A stretch of DNA of 6,712 bases, from contig CAZJJM010000031.1 in assembly GCA_964546355.1 (NCBI GenBank), positions 1 to 6,712 of the forward strand. The letters are read 5' to 3'. A program made the position numbers and the translations under genes. The stretch comes from JADLDV01 sp964546355 (lineage in GTDB: Bacteria; Patescibacteriota; Minisyncoccia; Phycocordibacterales; UBA9973). Below the pieces are notes generated by a model. It saw only the letters and a program-made list of their open reading frames with translations, searched no databases and was not told where the DNA came from. Positions 4,326-6,712 of this stretch are shown piece by piece; positions within the stretch are counted from its first letter, which is position 1, and every line of letters begins with the position of its first letter.

Positions 4326-6227
4326 ATGGCAGAACCAAAAGATAAAAAATCATCATACGGCGCTGAGGCGATCTCTGTTTTGGAAGGACTTGAGCCTGTN
4401 NNNNNNNNNNNNNNNNNNNNNNNNNNNNNNNNNNNNNNNNNNNNNNNNNNNNNNNNNNNNNNNNNNNNNNNNNNNNNNNNNNNNNNNNNNNNNNNNNNNG
4501 GATATAAGGTTTCTGGAGGATTGCACGGTGTGGGTGCTTCTGTAGTGAATGCGCTTTCTATCTATACTCAAGTAGAAGTACATCGCGATGGTGGAAAATT
4601 TGTTCAAGAATATAGTCAAGGAAAAAGAAAGGCTGCGGTTAAAAAAGTCGCATCTTCAAAACTTCGTGGGACATCTGTCACATTCCAACCAGATGCAGAA
4701 ATTTTCAAAGAAGGAACAACATTTTCTTGGGATACTGTGGTAGGTCATTTACGTCAACAAGCATACTTGGTAAAAGGTCTCAAAATCAACATTATTGATG
4801 CTCGGGACGTTGATATAACAAAATCTCCAACAAAACAAAAACTCGAAGATGTATTCTGGTTTAGTGAACTTGAACTTGAAGCACCATCACATTCTTTCTA
4901 TTTTGAAGGAGGATTGGTTTCTTTGGTCAAATTTTACAATGCGACACAAAAGGCTATTCAGAATACTATTTTTTATATAGACAAAGATCAGGAAAATGTC
5001 GGTGTGGAAATAGCACTTCAGTATATTGATGATGTTGGTACCAAAATTGTTCCTTTTGCTAATAATATTCATACACCAGAAGGTGGTACCCATGTGACTG
5101 GTTTCAAAACAGCACTTACTCGCTTGCTCAATACCTACGGCAAGAAAAATAATCTCATCAAGGAATCAGAAGGTGCATTTACCGGTGAAGACGTACTTGA
5201 AGGTTTGACTGCTGTTGTTTCTGTAAAACTACAAGAAATTCAATTCGAAGGACAAACCAAAGCTAAACTTGGTTCTATGGAGGCGCAAGGTGCGGTTGCT
5301 ACAGCTTTTGGTGATGCATTTGCGCTATTTCTAGAAGAGAATCCTGATGACGCAAAATCAATCATCAATAAGGCAATTCTCGCAGTACGAGCTCGTAAGG
5401 CTGCAAAGGCAGCAAAAGACTCAGTACTTCGCAAGGGTGCACTTGAAGGCATGACACTTCCAGGTAAGCTCGCAGACTGTCAGAGTAAGAGTGCTGAAGA
5501 ATCAGAACTCTTCATTGTGGAGGGAGACTCTGCGGGTGGTACTGCAAAAATGGGACGTGATCGCCGTACACAAGCAATCCTTCCGCTTCGTGGAAAGATT
5601 CTCAATACTGAGCGTGCTCGTCTCGATAAGATGCTTGCATCTGAACAGGTTCGAAATCTCGTTGTTGCGATGGGAACCGCAATCGGAGATACGTTTGAAC
5701 TTGATAAGATTCGGTATCACAAAATCATTCTTGCAACCGACGCTGACGTTGACGGTGCACACATTCGTACGTTGATTCTTACGCTGTTGTATCGATATTT
5801 CAAACCGGTAATCGATGCAGGTTTTGTCTATATTGCACAACCACCGCTGTACAAGATTTCTCGCGGTAAAAAGGAAGTGTACTATGCATATACTGAAGAT
5901 GAGAAGCGCGCTATCGTTGGTGTCGATGATGTACCAATAGATGATGAGGCGGAGACTGATGAGATTGTTGCGGAAGATGAGAATGAAGACAAGGTGGTTG
6001 CAAAGACAGGCAAGTTCCATGTTCAACGATACAAAGGTCTCGGAGAAATGAATGCTGATGAATTGAAAGAAACAACCATGGATGCGACTAAGCGTGTGCT
6101 CAAGCAAGTCACTATTGAAGATGCTGTGTATGCTGACCAGGTGTTTGATATGCTTATGGGTAGTGATGTTGCCCCACGTAAATCATTTATTCAAGCAAAT
6201 GCTAAAAACGCAGAAATAGATATTTAA
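4326..6227 (+). CDS. gyrB: DNA gyrase subunit B (interrupted by an assembly gap)
   Basis: GyrB is the ATPase subunit of the type IIA topoisomerase that introduces negative supercoils with GyrA. As given it has 633 codons, 33 of them unreadable plus one ending in N. Visible parts, numbered with the gap included: N-terminal VLEGLEPV (18-25); the gap, which removes the Asn/Asp and glycine motifs of the GHKL ATP site; the ATP-lid motif YKVSGGLHGVG (60-70); the QTK loop (310-312) contacting ATP; the Toprim motif EGDSAGG (399-405); the metal-binding TDADVDGAH (471-479) with Asp472 and Asp474; and the C-terminal QRYKGLGEMN (567-576) and PRKSFIQ-NA region. An unusually acidic stretch lies at 534-555 (13 of 22 residues Asp/Glu), just before QRYKGLG. 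ParE is the alternative; overall motif wording and the ending favour GyrB. Its promoter lies upstream, and a terminator begins 2 nt after the stop. Confidence 0.95.
   Translation: MAEPKDKKSSYGAEAISVLEGLEPXXXXXXXXXXXXXXXXXXXXXXXXXXXXXXXXXXGYKVSGGLHGVGASVVNALSIYTQVEVHRDGGKFVQEYSQGKRKAAVKKVASSKLRGTSVTFQPDAEIFKEGTTFSWDTVVGHLRQQAYLVKGLKINIIDARDVDITKSPTKQKLEDVFWFSELELEAPSHSFYFEGGLVSLVKFYNATQKAIQNTIFYIDKDQENVGVEIALQYIDDVGTKIVPFANNIHTPEGGTHVTGFKTALTRLLNTYGKKNNLIKESEGAFTGEDVLEGLTAVVSVKLQEIQFEGQTKAKLGSMEAQGAVATAFGDAFALFLEENPDDAKSIINKAILAVRARKAAKAAKDSVLRKGALEGMTLPGKLADCQSKSAEESELFIVEGDSAGGTAKMGRDRRTQAILPLRGKILNTERARLDKMLASEQVRNLVVAMGTAIGDTFELDKIRYHKIILATDADVDGAHIRTLILTLLYRYFKPVIDAGFVYIAQPPLYKISRGKKEVYYAYTEDEKRAIVGVDDVPIDDEAETDEIVAEDENEDKVVAKTGKFHVQRYKGLGEMNADELKETTMDATKRVLKQVTIEDAVYADQVFDMLMGSDVAPRKSFIQANAKNAEIDI
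4400..4499. other. Assembly gap of exactly 100 N inside gyrB
   Basis: One hundred undetermined bases form a conventional placeholder for a gap of unknown size. Alignment from memory to E. coli GyrB, where Val19 and Ser108 correspond to the flanking residues, predicts about 88 missing residues (about 265 nt), not 33. The frame is kept on both sides with 100 N, which can happen by chance. Confidence 0.97.
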
Positions 6228-6228
6228 T

Positions 6229-6256
6229 AAAAAATCCTCCGATCGGAGGATTTTTT
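6229..6256. terminator. Bidirectional intrinsic terminator between gyrB and the minus-strand genes
   Basis: AATCCTCC (6233-6240) pairs perfectly with GGAGGATT (6245-6252) around the loop GATC. Four A on the left (6229-6232) and four T on the right (6253-6256) lengthen the helix and provide a U-tract in either direction. It lies 1 nt after the gyrB stop (6225-6227) and 2 nt beyond the stop of the minus-strand gene at 6259, so one hairpin serves both convergent transcripts. Confidence 0.93.
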
Positions 6257-6258
6257 AT

Positions 6259-6453
6259 TTAGTTTAATTCCTTTTTTAAAAAAGATTGTAGTTCTTGAAT
6301 GTGTGTTTCTTTTTCAACAACCATTTTTTTCCAGAATGCAAGAATATCTTTTGAACCTTTTGCATCTTTGATATATTCACTCTTGATACGCCAAAGACTT
6401 TTGTGTTCTTCTGTCAACTGCATCATGATATTGTATGTATTATTTTTGAGCAT
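6259..6453 (-). CDS. Small helical protein of unknown function (64 residues)
   Basis: I do not assign a function. The protein has 64 residues, no cysteine, and a composition rich in Lys and Glu. It should form two amphipathic helices, about residues 10-31 (MMQLTEEHKSLWRIKSEYIKDA) and 35-62 (KDILAFWKKMVVEKETHIQELQ ...), joined by a short Lys-Gly-Ser turn, so a helical hairpin or coiled coil is likely. ATG at 6453 is preferred because it starts 4 nt after the stop of the zinc-ribbon gene, as expected for coupled genes; Met10 or Met11 (6423) is possible and would remove a less ordered N-terminal tail. A longer reading to 6609 has a different character and overlaps the zinc-ribbon gene, so I rejected it. 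It is last in the minus-strand cluster, and its stop abuts the shared terminator. Confidence 0.72.
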   Translation of the reverse strand: MLKNNTYNIMMQLTEEHKSLWRIKSEYIKDAKGSKDILAFWKKMVVEKETHIQELQSFLKKELN

Positions 6454-6457
6454 GTAC

Positions 6458-6640
6458 TTATTGTACCTTTTTGAATGTTTGTTGCAAACCGCACCATGGA
6501 CAGAACCATGCCTGATCCTTTTTCTTTGCAATTTTCGGATCACCAATACTCCACCATTTCTTACACGCCCTGCAATTGAAGTGGTGCAACTGTTCGACTG
6601 AATACACACCTTTTTCTTTATTTTCGTTCTTTGATTTCAT
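6458..6640 (-). CDS. Small zinc-ribbon protein (60 residues)
   Basis: This 60-residue protein carries two Cys pairs, C23-R-A-C26 and C47-P-W-C50, spaced like a treble-clef or zinc-ribbon knuckle pair that binds one Zn ion. Aromatic residues surround them (KKWWSIGD after the first pair, AWFCPWCG around the second), and the ends are basic (Lys-rich residues 2-10 and 39-41). Such small ribbons often bind nucleic acid or protein, but no specific role can be read. ATG 6640 overlaps the end of the upstream minus-strand gene by 23 nt. A GTG at 6607 (49 residues, starting VYSVEQ) would avoid the overlap, and a GTG at 6697 would give 79 residues with an implausible extension running inside that gene. 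No clear Shine-Dalgarno motif precedes ATG 6640. Its stop is 4 nt before the next gene, suggesting co-transcription. Confidence 0.75.
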   Translation of the reverse strand: MKSKNENKEKGVYSVEQLHHFNCRACKKWWSIGDPKIAKKKDQAWFCPWCGLQQTFKKVQ

Positions 6641-6712
6641 TGAGAATATTCTGTGTGAATGTTTCAATTGAGATTCCTTCTTCTTTTGTTCCGTCACGTT
6701 TTTCGATAGTCA
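6618..6712 (-). CDS. C-terminal end of an unidentified protein (partial, runs off the window)
   Basis: Only the last 30 residues are inside the window, reading TIEKRDGTKEEGISI followed by ETFTQNILNEIKERK and a TAA at 6618-6620. The codon pattern and amphipathic, charged composition look like real coding sequence, and this frame stays open to the window edge while the other two minus-strand frames have stops close to it. The fragment is too short to assign to a family. It overlaps the zinc-ribbon start by 23 nt and is probably the upstream member of the same transcription unit. Confidence 0.6.
   Translation of the reverse strand, partial: TIEKRDGTKEEGISIETFTQNILNEIKERK

Noticed and set aside
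5502..6107. 201-residue open frame antisense to gyrB
   Set aside because: It lies fully opposite the conserved Toprim and C-terminal region of gyrB, shows no recognisable motif or start context, and is a shadow of the gyrB codons.
244..6227. Alternative genetic code with UGA as glycine (as in Gracilibacteria/Absconditabacteria)
   Set aside because: TGA closes the genes at 912 and 3456 at the expected family lengths or next to a terminator, and no in-frame TGA interrupts the conserved genes.
6259..6609. Longer 116-residue version of the helical protein
   Set aside because: Its first 52 residues run antiparallel in quality to the rest (Arg/Cys-rich, shadow of the zinc-ribbon frame), while the zinc-ribbon frame over the same bases has clear conserved-looking motifs.
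6641..6697. GTG-started extension of the zinc-ribbon protein to 79 residues
   Set aside because: These bases are better explained as the C-terminus of the upstream minus-strand gene in another frame.
1..6712. CRISPR arrays, insertion sequences, tRNAs, toxin-antitoxin or defence genes
   Set aside because: I looked for regularly spaced repeats, terminal inverted repeats with transposase motifs, tRNA T-loop patterns and typical defence domains on both strands and found none.

Overview
The window looks like a piece of a small, AT-rich bacterial genome, most likely a Candidate Phyla Radiation (Patescibacteria, Parcubacteria-like) organism recovered by metagenomic assembly. This is inference. It rests on very tight gene packing, near absence of Shine-Dalgarno sequences, a secreted protein with the C-x-DG...N-x-E...DCGG-x-C motif that I associate with CPR surface proteins, small lineage-type proteins of unknown function, and a scaffold gap of exactly 100 N. 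TGA acts as a stop throughout, so the code is standard with respect to UGA.

Left part (1-960): a 5S rRNA gene on the + strand, enclosed by a short inverted repeat that extends its terminal helix and followed at once by a strong intrinsic terminator. A consensus-like promoter then drives a single gene for a P-loop nucleoside-monophosphate-kinase-like protein, which ends in its own terminator.

Central part (942-4238): a clear promoter starts a four-gene, head-to-tail operon with junctions of 5, 2 and -4 nt. In order it encodes a membrane-anchored extracellular protein with a DCGG cysteine motif and a duplicated beta-type domain, the SEDS peptidoglycan polymerase RodA, a PAP2-type lipid phosphatase, and the unrelated undecaprenyl-diphosphatase UppP (BacA family). 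Together these suggest a unit for peptidoglycan polymerisation and recycling of the lipid carrier: RodA releases undecaprenyl diphosphate as it polymerises lipid II, and either phosphatase could return it to the monophosphate.

Right part (4239-6712): gyrB (DNA gyrase subunit B) has its own extended -10 promoter placed so close to the ATG that the mRNA would be almost leaderless. Its ATPase domain is interrupted by the 100-N gap, whose true length is probably nearer 265 nt. A bidirectional terminator separates gyrB from a convergent minus-strand cluster: the C-terminal end of an unidentified gene, a small zinc-ribbon protein overlapping it, and a 64-residue helical protein.

There is no gene-free stretch above 300 bases. 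I see no mobile element, CRISPR array, tRNA or prophage gene. The most interesting points are the operon pairing RodA with two non-homologous carrier phosphatases and an uncharacterised surface protein, the near-leaderless promoter architecture, and the small zinc-ribbon/helical protein pair. I do not see evidence for a wholly new defence or mobile system.
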